Shown here: in pieces, positions 45,990-55,758 of the stretch
Numbering within the stretch: position 1 is the first letter of the stretch
How the letters are laid out: each line of letters starts with the position of its first letter
Assembly (NCBI RefSeq): GCF_023159225.1
Contig: NC_063161.1
Span: forward strand, 3,087,690-3,151,689
Direction: 5' to 3'
DNA length: 64,000 nt
DNA from: Perognathus longimembris pacificus
Taxonomy: Eukaryota > Chordata > Mammalia > Rodentia > Heteromyidae
Made by a program: the position numbers and the translations under genes
Notes under the pieces: generated by a model
The model's database searches: none
Told to the model about the DNA's origin: nothing
Seen by the model: the letters and a program-made list of their open reading frames with translations, nothing else

Positions 45990-46680
45990 CCCAAGTGCAG
46001 AGCCATGCTGCCCCAAGCGCGTCCAGGGTGGCCCCGGGGCGGCAGGCAGGGCAGATCGAGAGCCAGGGGAGCGGCGGCGGCGAGGGGCGCGGAGCCCGGG
46101 GCGGAGACGGGGAGTCGGCGGCTCGGTCCCCTTTAAGAGCCCCGGCGGCGCGGCGGCGGCCGTGGCGGCGGCGGCGGCCGGGCCGAGGGGAGGGAACACG
46201 TCGGGACGCTCGTTCCCTCCCTCCCCACCTCGCAGCCTTTGTTCGTGCTGCCGGAGGCCGGCGCCCCGCGGCGGGCGCGCGGGGGGCGCGCGGGGGGCGC
46301 GCGGGGGGGCGCGCGGGGGCCTTACCGGGTCGTCCGCGGAGCTCGGGGTCAAGTTCACGGCTCGCCCTGCAGACGGCCGGGCCGGCGGGGCGGCTGCGGC
46401 CCGGGGATCCCCGCCGGGGCGCCGCCGCGGTCGCCGGGCCTCGCCACCCCAACTTCGTGCCCCGCCGCCCGGCTGGAAGTTTCCGGGCTCCGCGGGCGGG
46501 CGCGGGGCTGGGTCTCGGCGGCGACGTCTGGCTTGGCAACAAAGAGGGAGGAAGAGGGGAGCCCGGGGGACAGGCCCGGGGCCGGGCCGGGCAGGGCGCC
46601 CAGCGGCGGGGCCCACGGAGCCCCGGGCGCACGGAGCCCGCGCCCTCCCGTCCCCTGTGGGCTTCTCTTGGGAAGTCAAT
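45990..46680 (-). promoter_or_regulatory. CpG island with minus-strand donor, possible alternative first exon
   Basis: CpG is dense and CGG-triplet repeats (gcggcggcggccgtgg) occur near 46145-46175. A minus-strand donor GACCCG|GTAAGG follows base 46326, with the exon side covering about 46330-46600. A 12-bp gcgcgcgggggg tandem lies at 46268-46320. No recognised peptide ends at the donor. Confidence 0.5.
46268..46320. repeat. 12-bp tandem repeat in the CpG island
   Basis: About four units of gcgcgcgggggg. It is Z-DNA- and G-quadruplex-prone and sits right at the putative intron start. Confidence 0.9.
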
Positions 46681-48025
46681 CGGCAATCCTGCACTCCTTC
46701 CAGGGTCCTGGCCCCCTCCACGGGGCACCCACCCCCCTCCAGCCTGCTCCCGGGTGTCTGGGAGAGCCAGGGTGGGCGCAGGAAACGCAGTCCCCGGGCA
46801 CAGAGGGGGTGCCCTCCCCACCTCCACCCCAGAACCCGCATCCTCGGGGGCACAGCCTGGGGCGCTGGGCCCACGGAGGAGGGGTCCGCGCTGGGTCCTG
46901 GACCTTGCTTGGCCCACAGGGCTCCCGAAGACGGAGGACCCGCAGTGAACCCCCAGCCCTGCGCTGCCATGTTCTGCCCCTCCCCCTCTGCCTGGCACCC
47001 AAGCTTAGACCACACATCTGGAGTCAGGGGGACAACGGGGCCAAGTCCCCCCCCCCCCACCACACACACGGGAAGGGGCCCGCAGATACCCGCCCCGGTG
47101 CTGAGGGGCACTGTCGGGTGGGGAGCCGGCCTCGGGCATCCTGAGCGGCCCTGTTCAGCCACCTGCCGTCCACCCTTCCGCTTGAGCTTGACCATGGGGG
47201 ACGCCCCACTCCAGCCTGCTGCGCACAACACATGCAGGCCAGAAGAACAGGACTTTTTGCCTGTTGGTTCTTAAACAAGAGACACGGGCTCTTGGGGGGG
47301 GGGGGTTGTGAAGTGGGGGTAGGATTGGAAGACAACTTTTTCATGGTCTCTTCTCCCCTTGACCTCTCCAGCCCCCCCCCCCCCGCCACCTTCCTGCCAC
47401 CAGTCAGGATTTCCACATCTGGCTTACAGGAGGCAGTCAACCTTAGGAAGTGTGACCAAACTGCACACCCTCCCAGAAACTTCCGGGACTTGGCACAGGG
47501 CTGAGGACATCACCACGGTAGAGGTGGCCAGATCAAGCCAGGGCTAATCAGGATAGCGTTTGGCAACCCCCCCCCCCCATCTTGATAGCCACAGGTACCC
47601 CACATCGAAGCCAACAGTCTGTTCCCAGCACCCACAGCGGGCCCCGGCCCAGGGAAGCGGGCACACCCTTCCTCCCGCATTGTCATGGGCCCAGCAGTGA
47701 TGTCTCTGTTGCTTCTCCCCACGCCCACGGATGCGTGGTCTGCGGCTCAGTCCAAGGCAGAGAGATGAACATTCTATCAGGCAGGATCCCGGGTACTGAC
47801 ATTTCCAGGATGTTCCCAGTACCCCTCATGCTAAATCAAGCTCCTCATGCAGGGCCTGGAACTTTCTGCTGGAGAGAAGTCTGTCTGCTTTGGCACTGGG
47901 GCCTTCAATTTCCAGCAGCTCAGGCCTGTCTTCCTGAGGTGTCATTCACCTGCTTTTGGACTCATTGTGCTTAGTTTGTCTCCTGGTGGGTGTCACCCCT
48001 GATTCTACTGCAAACCATGAATATT
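46681..48025. other. Unique DNA, no gene recognised
   Basis: C/G runs at 47047-47057, 47296-47305, 47371-47384 and 47568-47578. No repeat family or exon pair stands out. Confidence 0.45.
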
Positions 48026-48029
48026 AGGC

Positions 48030-48275
48030 TGGGTGTGGTGCAAGATGTCTGTTTACAAAAAGGAAAAAGGAAAGGAAGGAGGCCAGCCAGGCGTCTGGAA
48101 TCCTAGCTACTCGGGAGGCTGAGATCTGAGGATCACAGTTCAAAGCCAGCCCGGGCAGGAAAATCTGTGAGATTCGTATCATCAATTAACACCAAAAAGC
48201 CAGAAGTGGAGCTGTGGCTAAGGGACCGCATCCAGGCCCTGAGTTCAAGCCCCAGGACTGGCACCAAGAGGAAAA
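48030..48275 (+). mobile_element. Geomyoid dimeric SINE, forward orientation
   Basis: 'ctgggtgtggtgcaagatgt' start, then 'cctagctactcgggaggctg', 'cagttcaaagccagcccggg', 'gaagtggagctgtggctaag' and 'ctgagttcaagccccaggac'. A purine-rich insert lies at 48055-48085, and the right arm has a small deletion. Confidence 0.9.
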
Positions 48276-48507
48276 GAAGGAAAAAGAAAATTCCACTGAG
48301 CTTGCCTGACAAATGAGGACCAGAGCAATTAAGCCTCTTTACTGAGTCCTACTGTGTGCTGGTGTTCCGCTACACCCTCACACCAAGGGGGACATTTCCA
48401 CCAAACACTGCGAGAGACATTTTTATGCCAGTTATCTAGCATCTGGAATTTATTTCTGCAGGTCAAATCGAGTAAAAGAAATGCACAAATGGTGACCATC
48501 TACTTTT

Positions 48508-48716
48508 TTTTGGTTTTTGTTTTGCCAGTCCAGGGGCTTGGGCTCAGGGCCTGAGCACTGTCCCTGGCTTCTCTTTGCTCAAGGCTAGCACTCTGCCACT
48601 TGAGCCACAGCGCCGCCTCTGGCTGTTTTCTGTATATGTGGTGCTGGGGAATCGAACCCACGGCCTCATGTATACGAGGCAAGCTCTCTTGCCACTAGGC
48701 CGTATCCCCAGCCCGA
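48508..48716 (-). mobile_element. ID-like geomyoid SINE, reverse orientation, nearly intact
   Basis: Nearly the same as the copy at 40105-40303: 'ggctagcactctgccacttg', 'tggtgctggggaatcgaacc' and 'cttgccactaggccgtatcc'. Low divergence suggests a young, recently active subfamily. Confidence 0.92.
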
Positions 48717-49091
48717 TCATCTACTTTTTTGTTTTTTTTTTTAAACCAAGAAAGTCAGGATCAGCTATATAGTCTAGAACAAAATTTATTTTTAATCCAG
48801 GCCTTGTCTCAAAATTGGTTCAAAATTGTCAGTCACTGGGCATTGAGCACAGGGCCCTGCTGTGTGTGTGGCCCTCCATGCTGGCCACAGCCCAGGTAGC
48901 CAGCCCTGCTCACGGGATTTATGGCTGTCTCTCTCCTCCATCCTTCTTTCCTTTTTTAAAGCTGTAGCCCAGAGGATAGGTATTCTTAACTTTGTTGACA
49001 CATTCTCCGATGTAGACTATCACAGAAACTTCACCCTGTGCCCTACATATATAGCTATATGTGTTTTTAATCAGTGAAAAGTCAATTGAAA

Positions 49092-49300
49092 GCCAGTGTA
49101 TGTGACTTAGACTCCTAGCTACTCGGGAGGCTGAGATCTATCTGAGGATCACGGTTCAAAGCCAGCCCAAGCAGAACAGTGTGTGAGAGTCTAATCTCCG
49201 TGTAACCACCAAAAAGCTGAACGTGGAGCTGTGGCTCAAGTGCTAGAGCACCAGCCTTGAGTGAACAACCTCACGCCCCAGTACTGGCAAAAAGAAACTA
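49092..49300 (+). mobile_element. Geomyoid dimeric SINE, forward orientation
   Basis: 'cctagctactcgggaggctg', 'cacggttcaaagccagccca', 'gctgtggctcaagtgctaga' and 'ctcacgccccagtactggca'. A short part of the right arm is deleted. Confidence 0.9.
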
Positions 49301-50630
49301 AAAAGAAACAAACACGCTCTCACGTTACTTTCTTTTACTGGGAAACGCCAGAGGGCTGAGGAGGGCTTGTGACCTCTCCTTCCAGGGCAGCACTGTCCGG
49401 TGAGAACCCGCGGATGAGCTCACTGCAGACATCACCCGCAGCGTGAGCCCCCCCGGGCTGCCAGCTCCGTCTCCAGGACTACACGTGACATCTGCAGAAC
49501 CAAAGTGCCCAGAAAAACTCCACAGCACTCCGTGTCCCTAACCTTCTGTGCCTCAGTTCCCGTTTAGAACCTGGTTAAATATTTTTTTTAAAACTGTTTT
49601 AGGCAATTGTTTTTCCTTTCCGCAGGCTGTTAGAGAATCTGCTCCATCCGGGAGGGAAAGACACCAAGGCAGGAGCAGAAAGACACCAAAGCAACCAGGA
49701 TCCTTCCCCCCCAACCCCCCCCCCCCCCCGCCTTAGTCCCTTTATGAGAGACAAGAGAAAGAGGTGATTAGCCATTTACCTTTTGATCCTGGGATCCCAG
49801 CGTCTGCCAGTAAGGCAGAGCTCTTCTCAGAACAGACAATACGCCAGATGAACAGTTCCGCACCGCCCTCCCCCAACCCACATGCGTTCATCGAAGCTCC
49901 TGGAAACTGAAGTCTGAAGACAGCGAGAAGCCAGATGTGGCTCAGCCTGCCAGCTACTGGCCAGGTGACTCTGGACAAATTAACCACTCACCGGCGAGCT
50001 CCAGTTTCCCCTAAATTTGAAGTAGGCAAGGAAACAATCTTAAAGTCACAGGACTGTAGGCTGGAGATGAGCTAGAACTAGTAGTGTCTAGTGGTTGGTG
50101 GTTGGCCCTGCATGGGCCTGCTCACTCCCAAGAGCCCCGGAGGAGATGCAGGGTCACTGGCAAAGACCCCGAGAGAGGCGCCCCCTCGACCCCATGCACC
50201 GGAGGCCAGCGTACTCCAGAGAGCCCACGGGGTGCGCAGGGACCTCAGCCAGAACCCCAGTTGGGAAGGGCTGGCCCGGGGATAGGGCTCCTCCCACAGT
50301 GAGCGGCCAGCACAGACACGGAGTGGAGGAAGGACAGGAGCACTGGTCCTCACACCCAGGTCTCCAGACCCCCGGTGCTGTGCCCGGACTTGCACTGGAG
50401 CCTGCCTGGCCTCCGTGACCCGGCCCAGAGCCTAGCCCTCCATGCCTGGCCTGCATATCCGCCAGCAAAAAAAAAGAAAGAAAAGGGATTTTTATTTAAC
50501 TTGTTTACAAGAAGAAAAGCATTCATTAAGGAAAATTTGGAAATATAGGAAAGTACAAAATAGAAAACAAAAAAAACCCGTGAGATCATTGCTGGGTACA
50601 TTTTGTTCCAAGTCCTCTGGCATATTCTAA
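49300..50630. other. Unique DNA with a MIR piece, no gene recognised
   Basis: A C run lies at 49716-49731 and a MIR-like piece at about 49950-50035 ('tggacaaattaaccactcac', ctccagtttcccct). No exon seen. Confidence 0.4.
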
Positions 50631-50631
50631 T

Positions 50632-50632
<1 letters not shown>

Positions 50633-50685
<53 letters not shown>
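50633..50685. repeat. (GT)n microsatellite
   Basis: About 26 perfect GT units, the longest dinucleotide repeat in the window. Confidence 0.97.
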
Positions 50686-50688
<3 letters not shown>

Positions 50689-50849
50689 AATTGGATCACA
50701 TTATAGTTAGATACCTATACATGTATAATGATTAGATCGTACTACAAGTTATTTTTAGAATCTTTCTGTTTCATATGTAGCATTTTGTGTCATTAAATAC
50801 TATGTTCTACAAAATTTGAAAGAATAAGAGCTAAATAACAATTCTTTGA

Positions 50850-51115
50850 GATACTGGGGCTTGAAGTCAAAGCTGGGCACGGTCCTTGAGCTTTGTCACT
50901 CAAGGTTGGCACTCTACCACTTGAGCCACCCACACTACCACTTCTGGCTGTTTGCTGGTTAATTGGAGATAAGAGTCTCCTGGACTTTTCTGCATGGGCT
51001 GGCTTTGAATCAGGACCCTCAGGTCACCAGCAAAATGGACAAGAGAGTTTGAGGCCCTGAGTTGGAACCCCAGTATGGGGGGGGGGGGGGCGGAATTAAA
51101 ACAAAACAAACATAA
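50850..51115 (-). mobile_element. Geomyoid SINE in reverse orientation, joined to a forward fragment
   Basis: Reverse blocks 'ggcactctaccacttgagcc', 'ggagataagagtctcctgga' and 'ggctggctttgaatcaggac' are followed by a forward-type end 'gaggccctgagttggaaccc' and a G run. This may be one insertion next to another, or a rearrangement. Confidence 0.8.
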
Positions 51116-52140
51116 AAGAAAGTTACAGTACTTGTTCTTCCCAGAGAGGAGGCCCGGCTTCTCCTGAGTCACAAGTCTCTGCCTATGTGTACATTAGCAG
51201 GCTTGAAGAACATTCATTCACTGGGAGCTATCTGGGGTAGAACCTCAGACAATTCTTAGGAGCTTTGAGAATAGAAACATCCAGATGCCCCAGCTCACTC
51301 CATCAAATCCTATCCCAGCCCTAGAGGCTCCTTCCCCGACCTAACCCTAGACCCCCCATATGGTGATTAGACCCCACGGGAAAAGGTGGGGGTCAGTACC
51401 TTAGCTGGCGCAGCCCCGGGCCTATGACTCCCTGCTCTTGAAGTCGGGTCTAAGGACGCCTCTGTCGAGCGCCCTGAAATCAGGCAAGGAAGAGCCCATG
51501 TGCTTTCTGTTCACAGAGAGGACTGTCCGGTTCCCTTGCTTTGTTCTTTCGTGTGGAGAGAGAAAATGCGCAGCTCTCTGAGGTGCTTCTGAGACTGGAA
51601 AGTCTGGATAGCTGTAGATGCACAGAGTGTGTGGGGCCTGGAACCCATAGGTTGCCTGCTGCCAACATCCGGTTCATACAACCTCAGAAGCCCCAGTGTA
51701 ACCAGAAGAACCTTTAGCTAGTCTCCAGGAGAGGGGTAGACACCAGGGGCAGCCTCGGTGTGCTGAGTAAGAATAATGAGGTGTCCGCACACCCCACATT
51801 TGTCCCTTAGCCGCTGGCCCTGAAGACAGCATCCAACATCTTGGGAATCACCAACTCTTTCGTGCTTTCCTTTTCGACGCCGGACAGGGCCCACTTTTCC
51901 CCCTCTCCCGCGAAGGCGGTCCTCAACCTTCAAAGGCGCCTCTTAGGAGCTTCAGCTTTTGCGATGGTAATGAAGTCACTAAAGACTTTCTAGTGTCACT
52001 AAAGCAACGGGAGAGACAACACGGAATTCCGCTCTTTCCCGTGCCAGGGGGGTGATGAAAGGTGCCCGGTGCTGGGCGGCCAAGCCAGCGAGAACAAATG
52101 CGTTTGCAAGCTAAGAGTGTGCGTGGGGACAGCCCCGCGG
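51116..52140. other. Unique DNA, no gene recognised
   Basis: A short near-palindrome (cactaaagactttctagtg, about 51979-51997) is flanked by two gtcactaaag words. The rest shows no recognised repeat or exon. Confidence 0.35.
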
Positions 52141-52142
52141 GA

Positions 52143-53320
52143 AGCCACAGAGGGAGCCGGGCACCTGCGTGGGAAGAGGAGCGGGCACCTTCGCAGGGGG
52201 AGGGGAGGCCGGGCACCTGTGGGGGGGGGGAGGCCGGGCACCTTCGCAGGGGGAGGGGAACTGGGCACCTGTGGGGGAAGAGGAGCGGGCACCTTCTCAG
52301 GGGGAGGGGAGCCCGGCACCTTCTCAGGGGGAGGGGAGGCCGGGCACCTTCTCAGGGGGAGGGGAGGCTGGGCACCTTCTCAGGGGGAGGGGAGCCGGGC
52401 ACCTTCGCAGGGGGGGGGGAAGGAGGCTGGGCACCTGTGCGGGGAGGGGAGCCGGCACCTTCTCAGGGGGAGGGGAGCCGGGCATCTTTGCAGGGGGAGG
52501 GGAGGGGAGGGGAGGCCGGGCACCTGTGGTGGGGGAGGGGAGCAGGGCACCTTCGCGGGGCGGGGGGAGGGGAGTCTGGGCACCTTTGCGGGGGGAGGGG
52601 AGGCCAGGCACCTTGGGGGGGAAGGGGTGCCGGGCACCTGTGCAGGGAGGGGAGCCGGGCACCTTCGCGGGGGGAGGGGAGGGGAGGCCGGGCACCTTGG
52701 GGGGGAGGGGAGGCCGGGCACCTTTGCCGGGGGTAGGGGAGGCTGGGCACTTGTGGGGGGAGGGGAGCCTGGCACCTTTGCGGGGGGAGGGGAGGGGAGG
52801 CCGGGCACCTGTGCGAGGTGGGGGGGAGAGGGGAGCCGGGCACCTGTGCGGGGGGGAAGGTGAGGGGAGCCGGGCACCTTTGCAGGGGGAGGGGAGGCCG
52901 GGCACCTTTGCAGGGGGAGGGGAGGCCGGGCACCTTGGGGGGGAGGGGAGCCGGGCACCTGTGTGGGGTGGGGGGGAGAGGGGAGCCGGGCACCTGTGCG
53001 GGGTGGGGGGGGAGAGGGGAGCCGGGCACCTGTGCGGGGGAGGGGGGGAGAGGGGAGCCAGGCACCTGTGCGGGGGGTTGGGGAGCCGGGCACCTGTGCG
53101 GGGGGGAGGGGAGCCGGGCACCTGTTGGGGGGAGAGGGGAGCCGGGCACCTGTGCGGGGGGGGGGAAGGGGAGGGGAGCCGGGCACCTGTGCGGGGGAGG
53201 GGGAAGGGGAGGGGAGCCCGGCACCTGTGCGGGGGGGAGGGGGAGCCGGGCACCTGTGCGGGGTGGGGGGGGAGAGGGGAGCCGGGCACCTGTGCGGGGT
53301 GCGGGGGGAGGCCGAGATGG
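52143..53320 (+). repeat. G-rich minisatellite, about 37 units of about 24-36 bp
   Basis: The consensus is roughly ggggagccgggcacctgtgc plus a G-rich link. I count about 37 ggcacc cores between 52158 and 53290, spaced irregularly. Each unit has G runs of 3-8, so the plus strand could form many G-quadruplexes. Long open frames cross it on both strands because stops are rare in it; they are not evidence of a gene. Confidence 0.95.
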
Positions 53321-53461
53321 TGCCGGGGGCTCGCGCGGGCAGCCAGCTGTGCCCAGGAACCACGGAGGCCCAAAGCCAAGGCCCGGATTCAGGCTGCTGC
53401 CCTGGCCTCGGCCCTCGCGGTGCCTCGGGGCTGCAGCGCCCGCGCTCACCCGGCGCCGCGA

Positions 53462-54276
53462 GTCCGGGCCGGCGGTGGGGACCGGCGGTGGCGGGGACCG
53501 GGCCGGCGGTGGGGACCGGGCCGGCGGTGGGGACCGGGTCGGTGGTGGGGACCGGGCCGGCGGTGGGGACCGGCGGTGGCGGGGACCGGGCCGGCGGTGG
53601 GGACCGGGTCGGCGGTGGGGACCGGCGGTGGTGGGGGCGGGGTCGGCGGTGGGGACCGGCGGTGGTGGGGACCGGGTCGGCGGTGGGGACCGGGCCGGCG
53701 GTGGGGACCGGGCCGGCGGTGGGGACCGGGTCGGCGGTGGGGGACCGGGTCGGCGGTGGGGACCGGGCCGGCGGTGGGGACCGGGTCGGCGGTGGGGACC
53801 GGGTCGGTGGTGGGGACGGGTCGGCGGTGGGGACCGGGCCGGCGGTGGGGACCGGGCCGGCGGTGGGGACCGGGTCGGCGGTGGGGACCGGGCCGGCGGT
53901 GGGGACCGGGTCGGCGGTGGGGACCGGGTCGGTGGTGGGGACCGGGGGCGGTGGTGGGGACCGGGGGCGGTGGGGACCGGGTCGGTGGTGGGGACCGGGG
54001 GCGGTGGGGACCGGGTCGGTGGTGGGGACCGGGGGCGGTGGGGACCGGGGGCGGTGGGGACCGGCGGTGGCGGGGACCGGGTCGGCGGCGGGGACCGGGT
54101 CGGCGGCGGGGACCGGGTCGGCGGTGGGGACCGGGGGCGGTGGGGACCGGCGGTGGCGGGGACCGGGTCGGCGGTGGGGACCGGGTCGGCGGCGGGGACC
54201 GGGTCGGCGGTGGGGACCGGGTCGGCGGCGGGGACCGGGTCGGCGGTGGGGACCGGGCCGGCGGTGGCCCGCGGCT
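53462..54276 (+). repeat. 18-bp minisatellite, about 45 units
   Basis: The consensus is ggggaccgggycggcggt (y = c or t). Variants differ in one or two bases or by a few bp. Because 18 is a multiple of three and the unit lacks stops, most frames stay open across the block, giving Gly/Arg/Asp or Pro/Thr/Asp arrays. It adjoins the first minisatellite across about 140 bp of unique DNA. Confidence 0.97.
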
Positions 54277-54284
54277 CCGCGGTT

Positions 54285-54496
54285 AGCCAGGCCAGGGCGC
54301 GAACCGCGGCTTCCCGGGCCTCCCCCCTCCCCGGTACCCTGGGGCGCTCGGACCCTGGCCCCGGCCCCCGCGCCGCCACGTCCCCGCACACCCGGGGCCG
54401 GGCGGGACCGAGCGGCGCAGCCGGGAGTCGCGCGGAGCGCGGGCACCGCCCAGTCGGCGCGGCCCGAGGGCTGACAGCCCGCCAGGTTCCCGCCAT
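54285..54496 (-). other. Candidate minus-strand first coding exon at a housekeeping-type promoter
   Basis: An ATG at 54496-54494 sits in good context (gcggagATGGCGG) just downstream, on the minus strand, of ETS-type sites. The reading begins MAGTWRAVSPRAAPTGRCPR and is rich in Arg, Ala and Pro with few acidic residues, like a mitochondrial targeting peptide. It stays open to the 18-bp repeat with no clear donor (CAG|GGTACC near 54334 is weak). I do not recognise the protein. It could equally be an untranslated GC-rich leader. Confidence 0.25.
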
Positions 54497-54720
54497 CTCC
54501 GCTCGCTCCGGAAGCCGCGCGAAGCGCAGACGCAGAGGCGGGAAGCCAGGGGCGGGGCCCTACGCGACTTCCGGCAGCGTGCGGCGGGGCGGGCTGCTGC
54601 CGCGTCGCAGCCCCGCGTCCGGAGTCTACAGGCAGCGACGCCTGATGGCTCTGGTGGAGGGCGGCGCAGGCGCAGAGGCGCTGCCGAGTGGGCGGGGTCA
54701 GGGGCGGAGCCTGGGCAGCA
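54480..54720. promoter_or_regulatory. Housekeeping-type CpG promoter, possibly bidirectional
   Basis: CCGGAAG (54508-54514) and ACTTCCGG (54567-54574) are ETS/GABP-type sites. GCGCAGGCGCAG (54664-54675) matches the NRF1 palindrome. GC boxes occur at about 54550 and 54690. Such clusters mark TATA-less promoters of widely expressed genes. Candidate ATGs lie on both sides (minus at 54496, plus at 54645), so divergent transcription is possible. Confidence 0.6.
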
Positions 54721-54760
54721 GCTCCCAAAGCTCTCGGAAAGCTGGGTGGTGGAGCAGAGG

Positions 54761-54872
54761 CGGGGCCTGGGCGGCAAGGGCGGGGCCAGGGCGGCAGGGG
54801 CGGGGCCTGGGCGGCAGGGGCGGGGCCTGGGCGGCAGAGGCGGGGCCTGGGCGGCAGGGGCGGGGCCTCGTC
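54761..54872 (+). repeat. 20-bp tandem repeat, each unit holding an Sp1 GC box
   Basis: About five copies of cggggcctgggcggcagggg. Every unit recreates GGGGCGGGGC, a strong Sp1-type box, right beside the ETS/NRF1 promoter. Confidence 0.93.
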
Positions 54873-55129
54873 GCGGCCTTAACCCGGGGGCCGGGACAGG
54901 GATGGGGGAATTCCAGGGCGGGGCTCCTGCCTCCCGCGCGTGGTTGGTCTGAGCACCTGGGATCTACCCGATTCTCTGGGCCAGCGGGAGCCTTTCACGT
55001 GGTGGATTTCATGCAAGCTGGAGTTTCACTGAAACTATACTTCTCCATGTTAAAATCTTATTAACACTTTCTCCCAAACCCGACAGTGGAGAGTTTTGTA
55101 AAACCTAATCAAATACCAAGTAAGAACAT

Positions 55130-55353
55130 GAGCCGGTGCTGGTGGCTCACTCCTGTAATCCCGGCTGCCCAGAAGATCTGAGATCTGAGGATCCCAGTTG
55201 GAAGCTAGCCCGGGCCAGAAGGTCGGTGAGAGTCATCTCCAAGTGAACCAGCTAAAGCCAGAAGTGCGGGTGTGGCTCAAGTGGTAGAGCACCAGCCTGA
55301 GTGACAAAGCTCAGGGACGGCTCCCAGACCCTGACTTCAAGCCCTAAGATTGG
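55130..55353 (+). mobile_element. Geomyoid dimeric SINE, forward orientation, nearly full length
   Basis: 'tgctggtggctcactcctgt', 'gatctgagatctgaggatcc', 'gtgtggctcaagtggtagag' and 'accctgacttcaagccctaa'. A CA repeat (55354-55379) is its tail. Confidence 0.92.
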
Positions 55354-55379
55354 CACACACACACACACACACACACACA
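55354..55379. repeat. (CA)n microsatellite at a SINE tail
   Basis: About thirteen CA units. Confidence 0.97.
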
Positions 55380-55439
55380 AAGTGTGCTTAGCACAGTGAA
55401 GATTACCAGGCTTTAAAAGGAATGAAAGTCTTTGTGTGT

Positions 55440-55672
55440 GTATGCAGGTCCCAGGGTCTTGAACTCAGGGTTTTCACTTGGCCTTTTTCCTTTGCTCAAG
55501 GTTGGCACTCTGCCCCTTGAACCACACACCTCCCCTTCTGGCTTTTTGTCTATTAATTGGAGCTGAGAATTGCACAGACTTTCCTGCCTGGGCTGGCTTT
55601 GAACTGTGATCCTTACATCTCAGCCTCCTGAGTAGCCAGGGTTACAGGTGTAGCCACAGATGCCTGGCATCA
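55440..55672 (-). mobile_element. Geomyoid dimeric SINE, reverse orientation
   Basis: 'gtcttgaactcagggttttc', 'ggcactctgccccttgaacc', 'gggctggctttgaactgtga' and 'cctcctgagtagccagggtt'. It lies head to head with the copy at 55130. Confidence 0.92.
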
Positions 55673-55721
55673 CTGGGGATTCTTATCTCAACTTGGTCTT
55701 TGATTTCTGGGACACTGGAAC

Positions 55722-55722
55722 A

Positions 55723-55755
<33 letters not shown>
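55722..55755. repeat. (CA)n microsatellite
   Basis: About sixteen CA units. Confidence 0.97.

Positions 55756-55758
<3 letters not shown>

Noticed and set aside
52169..55064. 700-780-codon frames through the minisatellites, with GDRVGGG or DPVPTA-type repeats
   Set aside because: The 18-bp unit has no stop in these frames and keeps phase by length, and the irregular array before it has few stops. Both strands are open, so no strand-specific coding signal exists.
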